DNA of 64,000 nucleotides from Tannerella sp. (lineage in GTDB: Bacteria; Bacteroidota; Bacteroidia; Bacteroidales; Tannerellaceae), in contig JAITVY010000021.1 of the NCBI GenBank assembly GCA_031285565.1, forward strand, positions 22,349-86,348, in the 5' to 3' direction. The position numbers and the translations under genes are program-made. Shown here one piece after another: positions 51,821 through 59,660 of this stretch. The notes under the pieces were generated by a model. The model searched no databases. It was not told the DNA's origin and worked only from the letters and a program-made list of their open reading frames with translations. Position 1 is the stretch's first letter, and each line of letters starts with the position of its first letter.

Positions 51821-53383
51821 GTGAGAGTGAAACTGATTTTTATGTGGTTGTTTTTGCTAATAATTTTACCTGTTTCATTATCAGGCGAAGAGCGGACTGC
51901 TGTTACCGGTCAAGATGATTATGATATGGATACGGTTCATATATTTAACAGGGGTAATTATCTATATTTTAATGCACCTGTTCTGGGACTTCCACATATT
52001 CATTTTCTGGGTAAAGGAATAGAATGTGTAGATATTGCGTCTTTTTCGGGTGGAGATGGAGCGTTGAATGTCGATCAGATTTTGTCTAATTTCTATGGTA
52101 TTCATGAAATTCCACTGCAAGCATCGGCGCCATTATGTATCAATCAGATAACCTGGAATAATTGGCCTTTTATCCAGCCGGATACATCAGTATATCATTC
52201 GGATGCGGTTTTATTTGATTCTTATTTCGAAGATATGATTATAGCGGATATTGATGAAAATAAGGAAATGCTGGTTGTAAGTAATGAGTTGGCATATGTT
52301 CCGTCAGGGTATGCGAAATTTGAATTTGTATACGTTCATAATCTACCCTATATTTTATTCAAAAGAAATATTGCCGGTGTGCTTTATACACAATGGTTTC
52401 GTTTGGATCATTGCCGAAATAACCCTGTTTATCAGGCTTTGCGGTATGCTTCCCGCGGAGTGGAGATGGGGTTGAAAGAAGCTGAGCGAAGTATAGAAAA
52501 AGGTTCGCAACGAGCGGCAGAAAGTGTGGAGATAGGTCATAAGCAAACGTCTTACGGTGCCAACATTGCAATTGAAAACAGTACATCGTCTATTGGGAGG
52601 TCCATTTATAACGAATCAAAAATGTTTTACCGTCCAAGCCGGATATTTGAAGATATGAGTGATCTTGTTTTTGAGGAAAAGGCTATTGATGTGGGTGCAG
52701 GTGTTACTGTTTATACTTATTTTTTTAAGAGTAAAATGCCGAAAGCAAATATTTTTTTGGTCCACGGTAATGGTGGAAATGTGTCTACTTATAAGGATAT
52801 GACAAAAACATTGGTGGCCGGAAATTATAATGTATATGTTGTTGACTGGAGAGGATATGGAAAATCTACGGGTTATCCGGAATATAAGGGTGTATTGATG
52901 GATACGGAAGCGGCTTTTGATGATTTTATTTCGCAGGTCGGGTCTGATTCGTTGAAAAAGATTGTTTACGGAATGTCTTTAGGCGGACAAATTGCAACCA
53001 AACTTGTAAGCGACCGTCAACATGATGTTGATGCATTGATTCTTGATGGGAGTTTAAGTTCGGCACAGAATCTTGCAGCGGATTTTATGCCGGCTGGATT
53101 TATTCGTAACAGTATGGAAAAAAATACATCTTTGTTCAATCAGGATTATGTTGCTGAGAGGGATATAAAAGATATCGTTAATGTGCCTAAACTGATTATT
53201 CATAGTGAAACAGATCAGGTTGTATTATTTTATCATGGAGAGCGGATTTTTGAAAATGCCGGTGAGCCTAAGTTTTTCTGGAAAACGAATACTGATCATA
53301 TCATGACACTGGTTGAACTGCCTGATGAAACCATACGGAAGATAGATGATCTGCTTTTCTTAACTATCAGAGGGACATTTTGA
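51821..53383 (+). CDS. Exported alpha/beta hydrolase with N-terminal extension
   Basis: Exported protein of 520 residues beginning at a GTG (signal MRVKLIFMWLFLLIILPVSLS). The first 215 residues form an unassigned beta-rich domain, and about 215-275 are a charged helical segment (RGVEMGLKEAERSIEKGSQR). The hydrolase domain (about 290-510) has LVHGNGGNVSTYKDM (oxyanion hole), DWRGYGKSTGYPEY, the nucleophile Ser in YGMSLGGQ, an Asp in HSETDQVV and a His in NTDHIMTL, a full triad. The substrate is unknown; an acyl or peptide ester is likely. It precedes the gap before the GntR gene. Confidence 0.8.
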   Translation: MRVKLIFMWLFLLIILPVSLSGEERTAVTGQDDYDMDTVHIFNRGNYLYFNAPVLGLPHIHFLGKGIECVDIASFSGGDGALNVDQILSNFYGIHEIPLQASAPLCINQITWNNWPFIQPDTSVYHSDAVLFDSYFEDMIIADIDENKEMLVVSNELAYVPSGYAKFEFVYVHNLPYILFKRNIAGVLYTQWFRLDHCRNNPVYQALRYASRGVEMGLKEAERSIEKGSQRAAESVEIGHKQTSYGANIAIENSTSSIGRSIYNESKMFYRPSRIFEDMSDLVFEEKAIDVGAGVTVYTYFFKSKMPKANIFLVHGNGGNVSTYKDMTKTLVAGNYNVYVVDWRGYGKSTGYPEYKGVLMDTEAAFDDFISQVGSDSLKKIVYGMSLGGQIATKLVSDRQHDVDALILDGSLSSAQNLAADFMPAGFIRNSMEKNTSLFNQDYVAERDIKDIVNVPKLIIHSETDQVVLFYHGERIFENAGEPKFFWKTNTDHIMTLVELPDETIRKIDDLLFLTIRGTF

Positions 53384-53766
53384 TGATTTTTGTGGTATTT
53401 CCTGTTTTTGCTAATGTGATATTTGGGTATCTATTATTGTGATTGATTACAAACCTTGATGGAAGATGTGGCATTGATACGTTATGTGTATTCGGTTTTA
53501 TTTGCAAAAAGATACAATTGTTTGCTATTTAGTCCTATTCTTGTTCAATTTTTGATGGTCTTTTTAGCATCAATTAGCATCAATCGTATAAGTATCGTAT
53601 GAGTATCGTATAAGGTTCTCATATGATTTTTATTTTTGCAATTAGATACATTTCGAAATATATTTTCACATATTTGGATTGGATAATTGCTATTTTATCA
53701 TTTTGACTGTCATGTAATCTTCATTTAATCGAAAATTAGTTTTTATGTAATAGTTTGAAACAATAG

Positions 53767-53807
53767 TGTGTCAGTTTGATACACTTCTGTCTCATTCTGG
53801 TACACTT
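53767..53807 (+). promoter_or_regulatory. Candidate activator site: direct repeats 21 bases apart
   Basis: Two 20-base direct repeats with consensus TGTnTCAnTnTGnTACACTT, each with internal GTGT...ACAC symmetry, start 21 bases apart, two helical turns. The second ends 25 bases before the TATTTTTG element, just upstream of the expected -33 region, where an activator would contact polymerase. It resembles sites of AraC-type hybrid regulators in Bacteroidota; which protein binds here is unknown. Confidence 0.55.
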
Positions 53808-53832
53808 TTTTTTATAATTAAAATGATTGTTG

Positions 53833-53840
53833 TATTTTTG
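53833..53840 (+). promoter_or_regulatory. Candidate -7 element of the GntR-sigma unit
   Basis: TATTTTTG matches TAnnTTTG, about 105 bases upstream of the GntR ATG. No good -33 box is seen at the usual distance, which fits an activator-dependent promoter. Confidence 0.5.
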
Positions 53841-53944
53841 TATTTATATAGTTGAACAGGATTATATATTGGTCACTCTATATGTGTGTTTAATTTATTC
53901 ATTTTATTTTCTTTGGATGATAATCTAATTTACCAAATAATACT

Positions 53945-54652
53945 ATGGCTGACTTACCTCAATATAAACAGATTTACGAAGCGTTACGAAAACAGATAGC
54001 CAATGGTACATATGCACCGGGAGACTTACTACCTTCGGAACATGCACTTTGTAATGAATATGGTGTTGCCCGGCTGACTGTTCGGAGAGCATTATCCCAG
54101 CTTGTTTCGCATGGAATTGTGATCCGGCATCAGGGGAAAGGCAGCATCGTAAAGGGAACGCCCAAGGGGGTCGGTCTTTTGTCGTTGGTTGGAACTACGT
54201 CAGCTTTGGAACAATCGGATCTTTCAACTCTCATTATTTCTCAACCGGAGTTCCGGGATTGGACAGAGGCTTTTGCTTTTCCGATAGAACCGAATGAAGA
54301 GGTGGCTGGCTGTATTTATTTTGAGCGTTTGCGATTGATCGATGGTGTGCCGGTATTTTTTGATATAACAATGCTTCCGAATATTGATTTGCCTCGTTTT
54401 ATGGAGTATGAGCTTGAAAACCGTTCGTTATTTGATTTGTTGCGTTCGCGTTATGAAATTGTTGTTACAGGTGGTATACAGCAACTTTATGCAATACGTG
54501 CAGATAAGCGCCTGCGGCAATATTTGAATGTACGTTCGGGCTATCCGATACTTCAATTGAACCGTAAGATTGAGACAAGCCGCCCGGGGTTTCATATTTA
54601 TAGTCAATTGTTTTGTGATACACAGAAATATGGGTTAATTGGAACGTTTTGA
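53945..54652 (+). CDS. GntR/HutC-family regulator with UTRA domain
   Basis: A 235-residue transcription factor: winged HTH of the GntR type at 1-70 (PQYKQIYEALRKQIANGTYAPGDLLPSEHALC...LTVRRALSQLVSHGIVIRHQGKG) and a UTRA ligand-binding domain (about 85-235; YFERLRLIDGVPVFFDITMLP, LFDLLRSRYEIVVTGG, YPILQLNRKIETSRPGFHIYSQLF). UTRA domains bind sugars or sugar phosphates. Its TGA stop overlaps the TTG start of the ECF sigma gene, and the locus continues with FecR, a TonB receptor and a rhamnosidase, so a sugar ligand of that pathway is expected. Confidence 0.88.
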   Translation: MADLPQYKQIYEALRKQIANGTYAPGDLLPSEHALCNEYGVARLTVRRALSQLVSHGIVIRHQGKGSIVKGTPKGVGLLSLVGTTSALEQSDLSTLIISQPEFRDWTEAFAFPIEPNEEVAGCIYFERLRLIDGVPVFFDITMLPNIDLPRFMEYELENRSLFDLLRSRYEIVVTGGIQQLYAIRADKRLRQYLNVRSGYPILQLNRKIETSRPGFHIYSQLFCDTQKYGLIGTF

Positions 54653-55215
54653 ATACATTGGAAAAAATTAACGAACATACGATTGAACAGCTATGTAATG
54701 GCGATCATCAGGCGTTTGAAGACGTTTTTATTGCCTATTACGGTAGGATAAAGAACTTTATTAACGGCTTATTAAAATCGGAGGATGATGCTGAAGAACT
54801 GACACAGGAGATTTTTGTTAAGTTATGGATCAACCGGGAAACGATTGACCCGGGTCGGTCATTTCATTCGTTTTTATTTACAGTTGCCAGGAATATTACA
54901 TTTAACTTCATCAAACATAAGTTGGTTTGTGAGAATTATGCTGCGGACTTCGATTATGAGTATAGTGAATATGAGAGTCCGGATGAAATTCTTTATGCTA
55001 AGGAAATCAGTTTATTAATTGAAATGGCTGTCAGCCGGATGCCTGCTCAAAGGCAGCGAATTTACCGGATGAGCAGAAATGAGGGACTTTCTAATGATGA
55101 AATTGCCCTTAGTCTGAATATTTCAAAGAAAACTGTGGAAAATCAATTGAGTCTGGCTTTGAGAGAGTTACGAAATATTGTTGTTGGTTTTTTCTTTATG
55201 ATGTTTTTTAATTGA
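54649..55215 (+). CDS. ECF-type RNA polymerase sigma factor
   Basis: A sigma-70 family factor of 188 residues: region 2 (about 20-90) includes FIAYYGRIKNFINGLLKSEDDAEELTQEIFVKLW, and region 4 (about 125-180) RMPAQRQRIYRMSRNEGLSNDEIALSLNISKKTVENQLSLALREL. This is the FecI-like type that works with FecR in Bacteroidota. It starts at TTG in the stop codon of the GntR gene (TTGA overlap), so its translation depends on ribosomes leaving that gene. The C-terminus ends in an unusual hydrophobic run (VVGFFFMMFFN). Confidence 0.92.
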   Translation: MNTLEKINEHTIEQLCNGDHQAFEDVFIAYYGRIKNFINGLLKSEDDAEELTQEIFVKLWINRETIDPGRSFHSFLFTVARNITFNFIKHKLVCENYAADFDYEYSEYESPDEILYAKEISLLIEMAVSRMPAQRQRIYRMSRNEGLSNDEIALSLNISKKTVENQLSLALRELRNIVVGFFFMMFFN

Positions 55216-55372
55216 TTGGTTATTAATGTGTTTTTGAAATTATAATAAAAAAATGATTTTTAGTCGGGAGTAACAGCTGCCAGGGTTGTATTTATTATAT
55301 ACAACAAAAAAGCTACTTTTCTGGAGTAGTTAAACAGGTATTTAATTATTAACAAAAAAATTATTTTTTATT

Positions 55373-55723
55373 ATGGTAAAAAGAGTATTATTCTTATTCG
55401 CTTTGTTGGCGGTTTTTGCTTTTGTGGCATGTAATGATGAATTGGAATTTCCGGAAAAAAATGATTTGAAGAGTGAGGATGCAGAAGATCTGATGCTGCC
55501 ACAGGATAGTATTCCAGGGGATACGATCGTTCCTCGATATGAAGAACCGAAATATCCAATTGATTCGATAACTCCGCCTCCGGTTGATCCTAAGCCGATT
55601 GATGAGCCGAAATATCCAACCGATTCGATTATCCCAAGCCCGACTTATCCGGATCCGGTTGTTGATCCGGTATATCCTGTTGATACGTTAGCCGGACAGG
55701 GACGAATTAATACATTCAAATAA
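55373..55723 (+). CDS. Small proline-rich lipoprotein
   Basis: Not recognised as a family. A 116-residue lipoprotein: signal MVKRVLFLFALLAVFAFVAC with lipobox Cys20, then an acidic stretch and proline-rich repeats with a recurring Y-P-[IVT]-D-[ST] unit (EPKYPIDSIT, EPKYPTDSII, DPVYPVDTL) spaced by PPPVDPKPID-type linkers. It looks extended and unfolded, like a stalk spanning the periplasm or a surface spacer. It lies between the ECF sigma and FecR genes and is followed by a terminator, an odd position for such a protein. Confidence 0.65.
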   Translation: MVKRVLFLFALLAVFAFVACNDELEFPEKNDLKSEDAEDLMLPQDSIPGDTIVPRYEEPKYPIDSITPPPVDPKPIDEPKYPTDSIIPSPTYPDPVVDPVYPVDTLAGQGRINTFK

Positions 55724-55766
55724 TCAGTGAACAATATTATTATTCCCTGACCTGAAAGCGGTTGAA

Positions 55767-55805
55767 AAACACGGAGATCCTGGATTTTTGTCCTGCTCCG
55801 TGTTT
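55767..55805 (+). terminator. Terminator between the lipoprotein and FecR genes
   Basis: AAACACGGAG pairs perfectly with CTCCGTGTTT over ten positions, then CATTCTTTAT. It divides the sigma-factor unit from the FecR/TonB-receptor unit. Confidence 0.65.
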
Positions 55806-55814
55806 CATTCTTTA

Positions 55815-55822
55815 TAATTTTG
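55815..55822 (+). promoter_or_regulatory. Candidate -7 element for fecR
   Basis: TAATTTTG matches TAnnTTTG, ten bases after the terminator and 79 bases upstream of the FecR ATG. If used, FecR can be made independently of its sigma factor. Confidence 0.45.
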
Positions 55823-55900
55823 AGTTTGTATTTTGAGATAAAGGGAATGTAAATTTCAGATTAAAAATAAATCAATGATCTCCAATTTTCGATTGATAAT

Positions 55901-56899
55901 ATGAAGACCTACTATATTTCACAGATTATTCAACAATTCTTTGATAACAGATATACTACGAAAACTGAGAAAAAGGTACAACAATGGTTGGTTGATGATG
56001 AATATCAGGAAGAAAAAAAACAGAAATTACGTGCTGTTTGGGATCATTTGGATAGTACTATTGACAGGGCGGGTTATCAGGCTCTTGAGCAGGTTAAGAT
56101 AAAACTTGGTTTTCCTGATATCGGAAAAAAATACGGAAAGTCTTTATCTCTCAAATTTTTACTTCGGGTAGCTGTCATATTTATTCCAATATTGATAATT
56201 GCCGGTACAGCCTATTTCCTGATGAGGGATATTGGGGAAAACAACCAGATTATAGTATCTGTCCCGAATGGACAAAAGAGAGAACTGGTCTTACCGGACG
56301 GATCGAAAGTCTGGATTAATGCCGGAAGTACCATTCAATATCAGGAGCAGATGGAAGGAAAGGAGCGTTTGATCGAATTGGAGGGAGAGGCTTATTTTGT
56401 GGTGGCCAAAGATCCGGAGCGGCCGTTTATTGTCAATACTAATTCGATGAAAGTGGAGGCTTTAGGAACAGAATTTAATATAGAGGCATACCCGGGAAGC
56501 AGTCAGGTAATTGCGACGTTGGCTTATGGTAAAATCCGGGTGAACCTTATACAAAATGGCAATGCCGGATCGTATGTGTTGAACCCTGATGATCAGCTGG
56601 TTTATAATAAGAAAAATGGAGAGGCCCAGGTGCGTGTCGTTTCATTGGATGATGCCGTTGGATGGAAAAACGGAAAATTAATATTCCAGGATGCGACTTT
56701 TAGTGATATAATCGGAACGCTGGAACGCCAATACGATATAACAATCCGGTTGGAAAATTACACGGATACTAATGACCGGTATTCGATTCAATTTGTAAAC
56801 AGGGAGTCCATTGATCAGATAATGAATATTCTCAAAGATGTGATAGGGAATTTTGAGTATAAAAAAAGCGGAAATGAGATTTCCGTACGAAGGAAATAA
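55901..56899 (+). CDS. FecR-type anti-sigma factor
   Basis: Inner-membrane anti-sigma protein of 332 residues: cytoplasmic N-terminal part (1-85), one membrane helix (FLLRVAVIFIPILIIAGTAYFLM, about 90-112) and a periplasmic FecR domain (about 125-225; VPNGQKRELVLPDGSKVWINAGS, ELEGEAYFVVAKDPERPFIV, VEALGTEFNIEAYPG), followed by the DUF4974/STN-binding end (KLIFQDATFSDIIGTLERQYDITI). It signals through the STN domain of the receptor encoded three bases later. Its sigma partner is the ECF factor 690 bases upstream. Confidence 0.93.
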   Translation: MKTYYISQIIQQFFDNRYTTKTEKKVQQWLVDDEYQEEKKQKLRAVWDHLDSTIDRAGYQALEQVKIKLGFPDIGKKYGKSLSLKFLLRVAVIFIPILIIAGTAYFLMRDIGENNQIIVSVPNGQKRELVLPDGSKVWINAGSTIQYQEQMEGKERLIELEGEAYFVVAKDPERPFIVNTNSMKVEALGTEFNIEAYPGSSQVIATLAYGKIRVNLIQNGNAGSYVLNPDDQLVYNKKNGEAQVRVVSLDDAVGWKNGKLIFQDATFSDIIGTLERQYDITIRLENYTDTNDRYSIQFVNRESIDQIMNILKDVIGNFEYKKSGNEISVRRK

Positions 56900-56902
56900 T
56901 GC

Positions 56903-59518
56903 ATGAGTGTACTGTTGGGAAATAAGCGTATTATAGGTGTTTTAGTGTTACTAACCATTTTTTTTTCGATTGCAGCAAATGCGCAGGAACCTGAAATTTC
57001 ACTACAAGGGAGGGATTTAACCCTCAAAGAGGCATTCAGGCAAATAGAAGAACAAACAAAGTATACAGTGGCCTATAACCAGTCAAAACTGGATGTGAAC
57101 CGGAGGATTTGGACAGATATAAAAAACAAGAAAATAAAAGATGTGCTTTCCATTATTTTAGAAGGAACCAGCTGGACATTCCTGATTCGGGAAAAACATA
57201 TTGTTATTGTGCCTGCCGATGCAACTATAGATTTATCGAAGAATACGATTTTCAGGCAAACTATTCGGGGAAAAGTTATTGATAAGGGATCGGGATTTCC
57301 GGTTCCTTATGCTAATATTGTAGTTTTGAATAATATGAATCAATGGGTAATTACCGACAGTCTGGGCAATTTTCATTTGAAAAACCTTCCGGTGGGACGC
57401 TACGATGTTCAAGTCTCTTTATTAGGATATGAATCTTTTGTTTACCGGGATATATTGCTTACTTCGGCCAAAGAGGCGTTTATAGAGATTCCGTTGGAGG
57501 AAAATAATTATTCATTGGAGGAGATAGTAATTACCTGGCAGGTGAATAAAGAGCAAGCCTTGAATCCGATGGCAATGGCAGGCTCCCGGATGTTTAGTGT
57601 AGAAGAAGCTAACCGTTTTGCCGGGGGATTTGACGATCCGGCCCGTCTGGTAACGTCATATGCAGGTGTTTTGGGAGGTATAGCCGATAATTCGATTTCT
57701 ATTCATGGGAATGCCCCTCATTTGCTTCAATGGAGACTGGAAGATATCGAAATTCCGAATCCGAATCATTTTGCAGACCTTCCTGCGACGGGAGGAGGTG
57801 TTTTTACAGCGTTGAGCAGTCAGGTAATGGGAAATTCCGATTTTTATATGGGCGTATTTCCTGCTGAGTATAATAATGCGTATTCCGGTATTTTTGATAT
57901 GAAGATGAGAAATGGGAATAATGAGCATTATGAGCATGCGGTTCAAGCCAGTTTGCTGGGGTTGGATGTAGCATCCGAAGGACCATTCGGAAAAGGAAGG
58001 TCCCCTTCTTACCTATTTAACTACAGAAATTCAACTTTGTCTTTGATTAAGGATTTTATTCCCAGACTGGATGTAAAAGATCTTTCCTATCAGGATCTGG
58101 TGTTTAAACTTCATTTTCCCACCTCAAAAGCAGGTGTTTTTACTGTTTGGGGAATCGGTCTGATTGATAAATCCGAAGATACTTTTGAAGAATCGGAGAG
58201 AGGCTGGGGGAGTACAAGAAGCATAGATGTGGGAGGAACTCAGGGGATGGCTGCCGGTGGGATTAGTAATAAAATTTTTCTGGATAAAAATACATACTTA
58301 AAAACGAGTCTGGGCTTGACATTTTCTCAAAATAACCTGCGTACGGATAGTATGGATTATCTAACCGAAATTTCTCCTACATTAAATCTTCAGAATAAAT
58401 CTACCAGTACAATCCTGAATTTGTCAGTCAACCGTAAATTCAGTTCTGCACATACTAATAAGACCGGAATGATCTGGAATACATATTTTTATGATTTGAA
58501 CTTCAGAAAATATCTGGATGGCGAATATCTGAATGAGTTTATAAAAGAAAAGGGGAATACTGCTTTATTCTCCGCATATAGTAATTCTTTGGTTCGTATA
58601 GGTAATGATATTATCATTAATGCCGGAATAAATCTCCAGGCATTTACATTGAATGGAAATTGGACACTGGAACCACGCATCGGTTTGAAATGGAATCTCA
58701 TTTCTAATCAGTCGCTGGCATTAGCTTATGGGATGCATAGCCGGTTGGAACGACTGGCAACATATTTTATGAGATCGAATGATATGAGTCCGGATTTTAT
58801 AAATAAAGAACTGGATTTTATTAAATCTCATCATCTGACTTTGTCTTATCAATGGAAAGTGTCGAATCATATGATATTCCGGTTTGAACCGTATTACCAG
58901 TATTTATATAATGTCCCCATTGTTCCCAATACAACATTTTCGACAGTCAACGGATTGCCTTTTATTATAAATGTAGCTCTAAAAAATGAAGGTAAAGGCA
59001 GAAATATGGGAATTGACTGCACTCTGGAACATTTTCTGGAAGATGGAATTTATTATTTGTTTTCCGGCTCGTTGTTTGATTCGAAATATAGTAATGATAA
59101 TAAGATCTGGTATAATACTTGTAACAATAATACTTTTTTGTTGAGAGCCCTGGGAGGAAAGGAATGGTTTTTCGGTAAGAATAAACAATACGAATGGAGT
59201 GTTAATCTTAAAATGTCATTGTTGGGAGGAGAGCGGTATACACCGATTGACATGGAATATTTAGAGGTGTATGGAAATCTGATCTATGATTATGAGCGGT
59301 CTTATGAAGAGCAATTTCCAGTTCGTTTTATCACTGATTTTACCACTATATTCCGTATCAACCGGTCTGAAGTTTTTCATGAATTTGCCTTTAAAATCCT
59401 GAACCTGACAGGGACTCCCGAATATACCGGACAAATTTATGACCTTACTAAGAACAAAGTGGTATTCAGAGAAGAAAAAGTTGTTTTACCTAACATCAGC
59501 TATAAGATTGGATTTTGA
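56903..59518 (+). CDS. TonB-dependent outer-membrane receptor with STN signalling domain
   Basis: A receptor of 871 residues: signal peptide (GVLVLLTIFFSIAANAQ), STN/secretin-like domain (about 35-105; LTLKEAFRQIEEQTKYTVAYN), a carboxypeptidase-regulatory-like domain (about 115-205; GKVIDKGSGFPVPYANIVVL), a plug (about 225-330; DDPARLVTSYAGVLGGIADN, SISIHGNAPHLLQWRLEDIEIPNPNH) and a barrel ending in NISYKIGF. It is shorter than typical SusC (about 1000) and no SusD follows. The STN domain fits signalling to the FecR encoded just before it. The following gene is a rhamnosidase. Confidence 0.9.
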   Translation: MSVLLGNKRIIGVLVLLTIFFSIAANAQEPEISLQGRDLTLKEAFRQIEEQTKYTVAYNQSKLDVNRRIWTDIKNKKIKDVLSIILEGTSWTFLIREKHIVIVPADATIDLSKNTIFRQTIRGKVIDKGSGFPVPYANIVVLNNMNQWVITDSLGNFHLKNLPVGRYDVQVSLLGYESFVYRDILLTSAKEAFIEIPLEENNYSLEEIVITWQVNKEQALNPMAMAGSRMFSVEEANRFAGGFDDPARLVTSYAGVLGGIADNSISIHGNAPHLLQWRLEDIEIPNPNHFADLPATGGGVFTALSSQVMGNSDFYMGVFPAEYNNAYSGIFDMKMRNGNNEHYEHAVQASLLGLDVASEGPFGKGRSPSYLFNYRNSTLSLIKDFIPRLDVKDLSYQDLVFKLHFPTSKAGVFTVWGIGLIDKSEDTFEESERGWGSTRSIDVGGTQGMAAGGISNKIFLDKNTYLKTSLGLTFSQNNLRTDSMDYLTEISPTLNLQNKSTSTILNLSVNRKFSSAHTNKTGMIWNTYFYDLNFRKYLDGEYLNEFIKEKGNTALFSAYSNSLVRIGNDIIINAGINLQAFTLNGNWTLEPRIGLKWNLISNQSLALAYGMHSRLERLATYFMRSNDMSPDFINKELDFIKSHHLTLSYQWKVSNHMIFRFEPYYQYLYNVPIVPNTTFSTVNGLPFIINVALKNEGKGRNMGIDCTLEHFLEDGIYYLFSGSLFDSKYSNDNKIWYNTCNNNTFLLRALGGKEWFFGKNKQYEWSVNLKMSLLGGERYTPIDMEYLEVYGNLIYDYERSYEEQFPVRFITDFTTIFRINRSEVFHEFAFKILNLTGTPEYTGQIYDLTKNKVVFREEKVVLPNISYKIGF

Positions 59519-59562
59519 GAATTACAGGCTATTGGATTGGTATATTACATTCTAAAATGACA

Positions 59563-59596
59563 TTTGTGTTCTAAAAACAAATATTTCCTATATTTG
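59563..59596 (+). promoter_or_regulatory. Promoter of the GH78-type gene
   Basis: TTTG at 59563-59566 and TATATTTG at 59589-59596, 22 bases apart, 65 bases upstream of the ATG. Confidence 0.55.
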
Positions 59597-59660
59597 TAAT
59601 GAAAACAAGATAAATGACCTTTGTTCTTATCTTAATTTAATACTGAAAAAACAGACGAAT

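Larger units (their letters stand above)
53384..53944. other. Regulatory-looking gap upstream of the GntR gene
   Basis: About 560 bases without a gene. It holds two groups of repeats. At 53566-53612: AGCATCAATT and AGCATCAATC, then two 11-base units AGTATCGTATG and AGTATCGTATA. At 53767-53786 and 53788-53807: direct repeats TGTGTCAGTTTGATACACTT and TGTCTCATTCTGGTACACTT, 16 of 20 identical, 21 bases apart. A promoter element follows at 53833. Confidence 0.6.

Noticed and set aside
53566..53612. Short phased repeats as a CRISPR or satellite
   Set aside because: Only 47 bases long, units of 10-11 bases, no spacers and no cas genes.
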